A stretch of 24,633 bases of DNA from CALAEC01 sp050692915. Its GTDB lineage: Bacteria > Actinomycetota > UBA4738 > CALAEC01. The stretch lies in assembly GCA_050692915.1 (NCBI GenBank), contig JBOGVU010000036.1:1-24633 (forward strand), given 5' to 3'. A model generated the notes under the pieces. That model had not been told where the DNA came from. It saw only the letters and a program-made list of their open reading frames with translations, and ran no database searches. Positions 14,811-19,952 of this stretch are shown here, piece by piece. A program made the translations under genes and the position numbers. The stretch's first letter is position 1. Every line of letters begins with the position of its first letter.

Positions 14811-15275
14811 ATGGCGAGTGACAACCAGATCACGATCGTGGGGAACCTCACGGACGACCCCGAGCTACGGTATACGCCGAACGGGGCCGCCGTGGCCAAC
14901 GTCCGGGTGGCGGTGAATCGCCGCATCCCCGACGGAGCGGGCGGTTGGAAGGATGCCGAGACGTCGTTCTTCCGGGTGAACGCGTGGCGGACCCTGGCCG
15001 AGAACGCCGCCGAGTCGCTGACGCGGGGCACCCGCGTGGTCGTCACGGGCCGGCTGCGGTCGCGGTCGTGGGAGAACCAGGAGGGCGAGACCAGGTCCGC
15101 CGTGGAGATCGAGGCCGACGAGATCGGGCCGAGCCTCCGGTGGGCCACCGCGAAGGTGGAAAAGCAGTCGCGCTCCGGTGATGGCGGGGGCGACTGGAGC
15201 GAGAACGTCAGCGTCGGCACCGGTGACGGTGGCGGCGGTGGCGGCACCGAGGAGACGCCGGTGGAGTCCGGCTAG
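14811..15275 (+). CDS. ssb: Single-stranded DNA-binding protein
   Basis: SSB coats single-stranded DNA during replication and repair. The OB-fold (about 1-115) is clear: NQITIVGNLTDDPELRYTPNGAAVANVRVAVN at the N-terminus, then ETSFFRVNAWRTLAENAAESLTRGTRVVVTGRL and RSAVEIEADEIGPSLRWATA. The C-terminal tail is glycine- and acid-rich but ends GTEETPVESG. It lacks the usual acidic Asp-Asp-Ile-Pro-Phe tip that recruits partner proteins in most bacterial SSBs, so partner recruitment may differ or use a second SSB paralogue. ATG 14811 is preceded by AAGGTGGTGA, an imperfect RBS. The TAG stop at 15273 lies in the same frame as the downstream rpsR, which starts 15 nt later. Confidence 0.96.
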   Translation: MASDNQITIVGNLTDDPELRYTPNGAAVANVRVAVNRRIPDGAGGWKDAETSFFRVNAWRTLAENAAESLTRGTRVVVTGRLRSRSWENQEGETRSAVEIEADEIGPSLRWATAKVEKQSRSGDGGGDWSENVSVGTGDGGGGGGTEETPVESG

Positions 15276-15290
15276 AAGGAGGGATCGGCG

Positions 15291-15560
15291 CTGGCGCGCA
15301 AACGGAAGAGAGAGCGAGAGCGAGAGAAGAAGGACGAGGGCTGGCAGAAGAAGCAGCGCAAGAAGGTCTGCGTGTTCTGCCGCGACCGCGTCGAGTACGT
15401 CGACTACAAAGACACCTCGCTCCTGCGTCGGTTCGTGTCGGACCGAGGGAAGATCCGGGCCCGCCGGGTTACCGGGACGTGCTCCCAGCATCAGCGGGAC
15501 GTGGCCCAGGCCGTGAAGAACGCCAGGGAGATGGCGCTCCTGCCGTTCTCCAGCCGATGA
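15291..15560 (+). CDS. rpsR: 30S ribosomal protein S18, predicted CTG start
   Basis: S18 pairs with S6 on the 30S platform. The 89-residue product reads ARKRKRERERE at its N-terminus. KKVCVFCRDRVEYVDYKDTSLLRRFVSDRGKI and ARRVTGTCSQHQRDVAQAVKNAREMALLPF follow; these carry the C-x-x-C and C-x-x-H zinc-binding residues of the C+ type of S18. The start is predicted at CTG 15291. AGGAGGG (15277-15283) lies 7 nt upstream at ideal spacing, and the second codon begins the expected Met-Ala-Arg-Lys N-terminus. There is no ATG, GTG or TTG in this frame between the ssb stop and GTG 15372, and a start at 15372 would delete 27 residues including the first zinc cysteine. The stop overlaps the rplI start (ATGA). 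Automatic callers will tend to truncate or miss this gene. Confidence 0.92.
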   Translation: MARKRKREREREKKDEGWQKKQRKKVCVFCRDRVEYVDYKDTSLLRRFVSDRGKIRARRVTGTCSQHQRDVAQAVKNAREMALLPFSSR

Positions 15561-16006
15561 AGGTCATCCTCCAGAAGCAGATCGATCGGCTCGGGGAGCC
15601 GGGGGACGTCGTGCAGGTCGCCGACGGGTACGCCCGGAATTACCTCATCCCCCGGCGTCTGGCCGCTCCGGTTACCAAGGGTGCCCTTCGTCACGCCGAG
15701 CGGGTCAGGGCGGGGCAGGACGAGCAGCTCAAGCGCCACCGGGCCGAGGCCGAGGCGGTTGCCGGCCGCCTGACCAAGACCCCCGTCCGGATCGGCGTTC
15801 AGGCCGGTGAGGATGGCCGGCTGTTCGGCCAGGTCACCGCGCACCAGATCGCCGAGGCCATGAGCGAGCAGCTCGGGGAGACCGTCGACCACCGCCGGAT
15901 CAACCTCGACGAGCCGATCCGCAGCGTCGGCGCCCACCAGGTGCGGATCCACCTCCACCCCGAGGTCAACGCCACCCTCACCCTCGACGTCGTCCCCGCT
16001 AGTTGA
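15557..16006 (+). CDS. rplI: 50S ribosomal protein L9
   Basis: L9 binds 23S rRNA near the base of the L1 stalk and helps keep the reading frame. The 149-residue product is full length. The N-terminal domain MKVILQKQIDRLGEPGDVVQV, then DGYARNYLIPRRLAAPVT, is the L9 signature. The connecting helix (about 45-75) and the C-terminal rRNA-binding domain follow, with GEDGRLFGQVTAHQIAEAM and HPEVNATLTLDVVPA. ATG 15557 overlaps the rpsR stop by 4 nt, indicating translational coupling. It is the last gene before the 439-bp gap in front of dnaB. Confidence 0.97.
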   Translation: MKVILQKQIDRLGEPGDVVQVADGYARNYLIPRRLAAPVTKGALRHAERVRAGQDEQLKRHRAEAEAVAGRLTKTPVRIGVQAGEDGRLFGQVTAHQIAEAMSEQLGETVDHRRINLDEPIRSVGAHQVRIHLHPEVNATLTLDVVPAS

Positions 16007-16016
16007 GGGCTCCATC

Positions 16017-16248
16017 CGCGGCGCCTGTTGACGGCCGGGTCCCCTCCGCGGCTCGCAGACACGCTCGCCGCGGCACCCCCCCGGCCTACGCGGCGCCGCG
16101 CAGCGGCACGGTGATCACGGCTTGATGGTCTGGCGCTGGTTGGCGCCGCGCAGGCGCGGGGGGACCGTCCCGAGCCCCTGCGAGGGACGGTGGGCACCCG
16201 CGCCGTTGCAGGCGCCACCCGGAGGCGGCCAAGTCGACAGGCGCCGCG
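16017..16248. repeat. 232-bp intergenic element bounded by a 16-bp inverted repeat
   Basis: The gap between rplI and dnaB (16007-16445) contains no recognisable gene apart from a doubtful short ORF, but it is highly structured. Its left edge 16017-16032 is the reverse complement of 16233-16248 with one mismatch (GTCAACAGGCGCCGCG versus GTCGACAGGCGCCGCG). Inside are direct copies of GGCGCCGCGCA at 16092-16102, 16142-16152 and 16240-16250, five GGCGCC palindromes, and a hairpin ACCGTCCC/GGGACGGT at 16164-16191. No target-site duplication or transposase is seen. It may be a small repeat element (REP or MITE type), a structured transcript end or a protein-binding array. Confidence 0.6.
16164..16191 (+). 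other. Hairpin ACCGTCCC-N12-GGGACGGT
   Basis: A perfect 8-bp stem with a 12-nt loop lies about 160 nt after rplI. No U-tract follows, so an intrinsic terminator is unlikely; a Rho- or NusG-assisted terminator or a structural part of the surrounding repeat element is possible. Confidence 0.4.
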
Positions 16249-16294
16249 CAAAAAGCTGGGATCTCTGCGGTGGGTTCGTGTCACTCCTGGTCGT

Positions 16295-16300
16295 TACGCT
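16295..16300 (+). promoter_or_regulatory. -10 box TACGCT upstream of dnaB
   Basis: TACGCT predicts transcription at about 16307, where a GTG opens a 51-codon frame (16307-16462) that runs 17 nt into dnaB. If transcription starts here, the dnaB message has a leader of about 140 nt, possibly with a leaderless leader peptide. That ORF has no recognisable similarity and may be fortuitous. Confidence 0.35.
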
Positions 16301-16354
16301 GGTCGGGTGAGAAAGTCGGACAGGAAAACATCGGGCTCACCTGCGGCTTCGGAC

Positions 16355-16397
16355 CTCTCCACAGCTTCTGCACAGGTTGCGGTCCTTGTTGCCCACA
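16355..16397 (+). promoter_or_regulatory. Cluster of DnaA-box-like nonamers before dnaB
   Basis: Three nonamers resemble the actinobacterial DnaA box TTGTCCACA on the plus strand: CTCTCCACA at 16355-16363 (7/9), TTCTGCACA at 16366-16374 (7/9) and TTGCCCACA at 16389-16397 (8/9). All face the same way within 43 bp. None is a perfect box, so binding by DnaA is only a possibility. Confidence 0.3.
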
Positions 16398-16445
16398 TCT
16401 GCCCCCGGGTACGGTGCCACGTGCTCGCGGGAAGAGGGGGCTTCC

Positions 16446-17798
16446 ATGGCAACCAGGGCTGACGAGGTTCGTTCCGGACGGGCCGAACGGGTCCCGCCGC
16501 ACAACGAGGAAGCCGAACAGGCCGTCCTCGGCGCCATGATGCTCTCTGGAGAGGCCATCGCCCAGGTCGCCGACCTCGGGCTGCGGGCCGACGACTTCTA
16601 CCGGTCGAACCACCGCGCCATCTACGAGGCCCTCACCGACCTGTACGCCCGGGGCGAGCCCGTGGACCAGGTCACGGCGAAGGAGGAGCTCCAGCGCCGG
16701 GGGACCCTCGAGTCGGCGGGGGGGCCGCTGTACGTTCAGCATCTCGTGGAGCAGGTCGGGACCCCGGCCAGCGCCGGCCACTACTCGCGGATCGTCGGCG
16801 ACCACGCCCTCCTCCGGCGGCTCATCAGCGCGGCCGGGGAGATCCTCCACGGGGCCTTCGAGATCCCCGAGGACCCGGAATCCTTCGCCGACGAGTCCGA
16901 GGGCCGGATCTACGGGGTGTCGCGCCGCCACGAGCGCGACCAGGTGGTGACGCTGCGGGAGCTGGTCCACCAGAGCATGGAGGACCTGGAGCGGATCCAC
17001 GAGCGGACGGGCATGGTGGGGGTTCCCACCGGGTTTCGAGATCTCGACGAGATGCTCCAGGGCATCCAGAAGGGGAACCTGATCATCGTGGCGGCCAGGC
17101 CGGGGATCGGGAAGTCCTCGCTGGTGACGAACATGGCTCGCAACATCTCGGTCGAGTCGCAGGTCCCCGTGGCGCTCTTCTCACTCGAGATGTCGCGGGT
17201 GGAGATCGGGATGCGCCTGTTGTGCTCGGAGGCCAGGGTCCAGTGGCACAAGGTCCGGGCCGGGATGGTCGCCGCCGAGGACTGGGGCCGCATAGTCGAA
17301 GCGGCCGAGATCCTCGACCCCGCCCCGCTGTTCATCGTGGACAGCGGCAACGTGACCATCGTCGACATCCGGGCCAAGGCCCGCCGGATGAAGAGCCAGT
17401 TCGGCCTGGGGGTGATCATCGTCGACTACCTCCAGCTCATGACCAGCCACCATCGCGTGGACAACCGTCAGCAGGAGGTCGCTGAGATCTCGAGGTCCCT
17501 GAAGCTCCTGGCGAAGGAGCTCGACGTGCCGATCATCGCGGTGTCCCAGCTCAACCGCGACCCGGAGCGCCGCACGGACAAGAAGCCCCAGCTGGCGGAC
17601 CTGAGGGAATCGGGAGCTTTGGAACAGGATGCCGACATCGTGATGTTCATCCATCGGGACCCCCTGTCCGAGGACGTCCAGGCGAAGGGCATCGCCGAGA
17701 TCATCGTGGCCAAGCACCGCAACGGTCCCGTGGGGAAGATCACCCTGACCTGGCTCGAGCACCTCACGCTGTTCCGGAACTACGCTCGGGAGCAGTGA
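16446..17798 (+). CDS. dnaB: Replicative DNA helicase DnaB
   Basis: DnaB is the hexameric 5'-3' helicase that unwinds DNA at the fork and binds primase through its N-terminal domain. The 450 residues include an N-terminal domain (about 14-115, starting PPHNEEAEQAVLGAMM), a linker helix, and the RecA-like domain from about 185 (GVPTGFRDLDEML). Walker A is ARPGIGKSS (217-225), Walker B IIVDYLQLM (324-332), then SQLNRDPERR, DLRESGALEQDADIVMFIHR and VAKHRNGPVG for the remaining helicase motifs. No intein interrupts the Walker A or other motifs, unlike some mycobacterial DnaB proteins. ATG 16446 is preceded by a GAGGGGG run at suitable spacing; an earlier in-frame start at 16377 would add 23 unconserved residues. 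The stop overlaps the nth start (GTGA). Confidence 0.96.
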   Translation: MATRADEVRSGRAERVPPHNEEAEQAVLGAMMLSGEAIAQVADLGLRADDFYRSNHRAIYEALTDLYARGEPVDQVTAKEELQRRGTLESAGGPLYVQHLVEQVGTPASAGHYSRIVGDHALLRRLISAAGEILHGAFEIPEDPESFADESEGRIYGVSRRHERDQVVTLRELVHQSMEDLERIHERTGMVGVPTGFRDLDEMLQGIQKGNLIIVAARPGIGKSSLVTNMARNISVESQVPVALFSLEMSRVEIGMRLLCSEARVQWHKVRAGMVAAEDWGRIVEAAEILDPAPLFIVDSGNVTIVDIRAKARRMKSQFGLGVIIVDYLQLMTSHHRVDNRQQEVAEISRSLKLLAKELDVPIIAVSQLNRDPERRTDKKPQLADLRESGALEQDADIVMFIHRDPLSEDVQAKGIAEIIVAKHRNGPVGKITLTWLEHLTLFRNYAREQ

Positions 17799-18493
17799 GC
17801 CGGCCCGCAGGCGGCCCCCCGGATCGGCGAACGATTCGCGAGATCCACCGGCGGTTGGCCCGGGCCCACGGCCCGCTCGACCCCCCTCGGCGGCTCGACC
17901 CGCTGGAGGAGCTCGTGCTCACGATCCTGTCCCAGAACACCAGCGACGTGAACCGGGACCGGGCCTGGGCCGGCCTCCGGGCTCGGTTCCCGACGTGGGA
18001 CGCGGTGGCCTCGGCCCGGCCCGGAAGCGTGGCCGCGGCCATCCGCCCCGGCGGGCTGGCGAACACGAAGGCTCCCCGCATCATCGCCGTCCTCCGCGAG
18101 ATCCGTAGCCGGGAGGGGAGCCTCGACCTCGGCTGGATGCGGGAGGCGACCGACGAGGAGGTGGAGCGGTACCTGCTGTCCCTCCCCGGCGTCGGGCCGA
18201 AGACGGCCGCCTGCGTGCTGGCATTCTCCCTGGGCCGACCGGCCCTCCCCGTGGACACCCACGTGGCGCGGGTGGCCACCAGGCTGGGCCTCCTGGCTCC
18301 CCGGACCCCCTCCGCGGCCGCCCATCGGATCCTGGCTGATCTCGTCCCGGCCTCTCTGCGGGTCTCCATGCACGTCGGCCTGATCCGCCACGGGCGGGGC
18401 GTCTGCCGAGCGGGTCGTCCTCGGTGCGAGATCTGCCCGCTTCAGGAGCTTTGCCCGACCGCGCCCCTCTACCTAGGTGAGGCCCGTCCCTAG
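17795..18493 (+). CDS. nth: Endonuclease III-like DNA glycosylase (HhH-GPD, Fe-S)
   Basis: This base-excision repair enzyme removes oxidised pyrimidines and cleaves the abasic site. In 232 residues it has LEELVLTILSQNTSDVNRDRAW (the helix of the conserved glutamine) and the helix-hairpin-helix LPGVGPKTAACVLAF with catalytic Lys136. The block VDTHVARVATRLGL carries the catalytic Asp154. The C-terminal cluster C204-x6-C211-x2-C214-x5-C220 is the [4Fe-4S] signature. Both catalytic residues are present, so it should be a bifunctional glycosylase/lyase. The SQNTSD form rather than SAQATD places it in a side branch of the family, so specificity may differ from E. coli Nth. GTG 17795 overlaps the dnaB stop by 4 nt, which implies coupling with the helicase gene. 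Confidence 0.93.
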   Translation: MSRPAGGPPDRRTIREIHRRLARAHGPLDPPRRLDPLEELVLTILSQNTSDVNRDRAWAGLRARFPTWDAVASARPGSVAAAIRPGGLANTKAPRIIAVLREIRSREGSLDLGWMREATDEEVERYLLSLPGVGPKTAACVLAFSLGRPALPVDTHVARVATRLGLLAPRTPSAAAHRILADLVPASLRVSMHVGLIRHGRGVCRAGRPRCEICPLQELCPTAPLYLGEARP

Positions 18494-18505
18494 CGGTCCT
18501 TATCG

Positions 18506-18525
18506 TGTCGGTCTTTCGGCCGACA
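18506..18525 (+). other. Hairpin TGTCGG-N8-CCGACA just before a start codon
   Basis: A 6-bp stem with an 8-nt loop sits between nth and the next gene, and its last base is the A of ATG 18525. TATCGT at 18501-18506 could be a -10 box. The hairpin could hide the ATG if that is the true start. Confidence 0.3.
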
Positions 18526-19226
18526 TGCCTCAAGCCAGGGCCGTGGGGATGCCGATATCTGAAGTGAGTCCTCTAGCTGGGAGATCATTGGGGAAGCGCG
18601 CCTCAGCCGTTGCTGTCCTGCTGGCGACCTCGTTCTTCGGGTCGCTGCTGGCCCTCGTGCTGGTGGGCAGGAACCCTCTGGTCGGACCCTCGACGGAACG
18701 GGCCAGGACCGAGTCGCTGGTCCAAGGGGTCGAGGGACGCCCGTTCACGGTGCCGAGCTCTTTCCCGTCGCCATCCGAGTCTCCCGCTACCGACGGCGCG
18801 CCCGAGGCAGCGTTCCCTCCGATCCCCGAGGTGCCGTCGCCTCCCCCGGCCGAGACCGATCGGGAAGCCGGCGAACCGCCTGAGCAGGAGGAGGAGGGCG
18901 AGGCCGTGGCCCCTGCACCGCCTCCCGTCCCCGAGCCGGTTCCGACCCCCGACGAGGTCGTGGTGAGCAAGGAGGCCCCGGGGAGCTCCGAGCCCGCACC
19001 TGGCAAGGTGACGGGCAAGGCGAAGGGAAAGGGGTCGTCCGAGCAGGACGAGGGCGGCGGACCCGACGACGGATCGGATGGACCGAAGGGGTCCAAGGGT
19101 CCGAAGGGCGGAGCCAAGGGGGAGAAGGCCGAGGGGCCGGGGAAGGGTCCGAAGGACGACAAGGACACGGGGTCGGGGAACGGGGCGATCGAGCCGCATG
19201 GCAAGGGGAAGGGAAGCAAGTCCTAG
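18525..19226 (+). CDS. Membrane-anchored low-complexity protein, unknown function
   Basis: I recognise no family. The product (233 residues from ATG 18525) has a short N-terminal region and one membrane helix (about 26-47, ASAVAVLLATSFFGSLLALVLVG). A long tail without hydrophobic core follows: first Ser/Pro/Glu-rich (including a run of Glu), then Lys/Gly/Asp-rich with units such as GPKGSKGPKGG and GKGPKDDKD, ending GKGKGSKS. The tail is predicted to be disordered and outside the cell, with an acidic half followed by a basic half. The start is uncertain: GTG 18477, ATG 18549, GTG 18564 and a TTG near the helix are also in frame, and no clear RBS is present. It ends 2 nt from the tRNA-Gly gene on the other strand. 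It might span or bind the wall, but this is a guess. Confidence 0.6.
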   Translation: MPQARAVGMPISEVSPLAGRSLGKRASAVAVLLATSFFGSLLALVLVGRNPLVGPSTERARTESLVQGVEGRPFTVPSSFPSPSESPATDGAPEAAFPPIPEVPSPPPAETDREAGEPPEQEEEGEAVAPAPPPVPEPVPTPDEVVVSKEAPGSSEPAPGKVTGKAKGKGSSEQDEGGGPDDGSDGPKGSKGPKGGAKGEKAEGPGKGPKDDKDTGSGNGAIEPHGKGKGSKS

Positions 19227-19228
19227 GC

Positions 19229-19302
19229 TGGAGCGGATGAGGGGAATCGAACCCCCATCTCGAGCTTGGGAAGCTCGCGTTCTACCATTGAACTACATCC
19301 GC
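19229..19302 (-). tRNA. tRNA-Gly (anticodon CCC)
   Basis: The minus strand folds into a full cloverleaf. The acceptor stem is GCGGATG/CATCCGC, and the D arm is GTTC...GAAC. The anticodon stem CGAGC/GCTCG carries loop TTCCCAA, hence anticodon CCC. The variable loop has 4 nt, and the T arm is GGGGG-TTCGATT-CCCCT with one G-T pair. The discriminator base is U, as usual for bacterial glycine tRNAs, and the 3' CCA is encoded (19231-19229). It reads GGG codons, which are frequent in this GC-rich window. A TATACT -10 box lies at 19319-19314. Confidence 0.97.
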
Positions 19303-19313
19303 AGCGAGCACCG

Positions 19314-19319
19314 AGTATA
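19314..19319 (-). promoter_or_regulatory. -10 box TATACT of tRNA-Gly
   Basis: TATACT ends 12 nt before the mature tRNA 5' end at 19302, predicting a precursor extension of about five nt. No good -35 is visible. It faces away from the dcd promoter in the same small region. Confidence 0.6.
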
Positions 19320-19348
19320 GCGACCAGGGTGGGTCCGGTGCCCTGTAG

Positions 19349-19354
19349 TAGGCT
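19349..19354 (+). promoter_or_regulatory. -10 box TAGGCT of dcd
   Basis: TAGGCT ends 9 nt before an ATG at 19363 that opens a six-codon ORF, and 26 nt before the dcd ATG at 19380. The expected transcription start is at or next to 19363. Confidence 0.45.
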
Positions 19355-19362
19355 TCCCGCCG

Positions 19363-19383
19363 ATGCCGAGGCCGACCCGATGA
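19363..19383 (+). CDS. Possible leaderless six-codon upstream ORF overlapping dcd start
   Basis: ATG CCG AGG CCG ACC CGA TGA encodes MPRPTR, and its TGA overlaps the dcd ATG (ATGA). Its ATG lies where transcription from TAGGCT should begin, so a leaderless 70S ribosome could translate it and restart at dcd. The chance of such a short ORF arising randomly is not small, and a GAGG RBS 8 nt before the dcd ATG could serve dcd directly. Confidence 0.3.
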   Translation: MPRPTR

Positions 19384-19952
19384 TCCTCTCCGACCACACC
19401 ATCCGCGAGGAGATCGCGTCCGGCCGGATCGAGATCGAACCCTTCGACGAGTCGTGCATCCAGCCGTCCTCCGTGGACCTCCACGTGGACGCGAGGTTCC
19501 GCGTCTTCCACAACGCCCGGTACCCCTACATCGACGTCAAGCGGCCGATGGAGGGTCTCACCGAGGTCGTCGAGGTGAAGGACGACGATCCGTTCATCCT
19601 CCACCCGGGCGAGTTCGTGCTGGGGGCCACCAAGGAACGGATCCGGCTCCCCGAGGACCTGGTGGCCAGGCTGGAGGGGAAGTCCTCGCTGGGAAGGCTC
19701 GGGCTCCTCATCCACAGCACGGCCGGCTACGTGGATCCGGGATGGGACGGGTACCTCACGCTCGAGCTGTCGAACGTGGCCAACCTGCCGATCACGATCT
19801 ACCCCGGCATGAAGATCGGGCAGATCTCGTTTTTCCGCCTGACAACCGCGGCCGACGCTCCCTACGGCTCGGCCGGGGCCGGGAGCAAGTACCAGGGCCA
19901 GCGCGGGCCCACGCCGAGCCGGTTCTTCGAGGAGTTCGTCCGGGACGACTAG
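19380..19952 (+). CDS. dcd: dCTP deaminase, probably bifunctional dCTP deaminase/dUTPase
   Basis: Dcd deaminates dCTP to supply dUTP/dUMP for thymidylate synthesis. The protein has exactly 190 residues and follows the M. tuberculosis Dcd-Dut pattern along its length. MILSDHTIREEI and QPSSVDLHVDARFRVF open the protein. Next come HPGEFVLG and LEGKSSLGRLGLLIHSTAGYVDPG, containing the nucleotide-phosphate binding KSSLGR (101-106). LTLELSNVANLPITIYPGMKIGQ carries catalytic Glu129. The C-terminal GSKYQGQRGPTPSRF closes the active site. In the mycobacterial enzyme this architecture performs both deamination and dUTP hydrolysis, so a separate dUTPase may be unnecessary; that is inferred from similarity. 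The ATG start matches the family N-terminus. The stop lies in a CTAG shared with the convergent EtfD-like gene. Confidence 0.96.
   Translation: MILSDHTIREEIASGRIEIEPFDESCIQPSSVDLHVDARFRVFHNARYPYIDVKRPMEGLTEVVEVKDDDPFILHPGEFVLGATKERIRLPEDLVARLEGKSSLGRLGLLIHSTAGYVDPGWDGYLTLELSNVANLPITIYPGMKIGQISFFRLTTAADAPYGSAGAGSKYQGQRGPTPSRFFEEFVRDD

Noticed and set aside
16092..16250. CRISPR-like array from repeated GGCGCCGCGCA
   Set aside because: There are only three 11-nt copies with unequal spacing, no spacers of constant length and no cas genes.
16307..16462. 51-codon GTG frame before dnaB as a real gene
   Set aside because: It has no similarity and ordinary shadow composition, and the repeat-rich leader makes chance frames likely. 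It is mentioned only as a possible leader ORF.
17090..17120. Intein in dnaB
   Set aside because: The Walker A region and other motifs are contiguous, and the protein has the normal length of about 450 residues.
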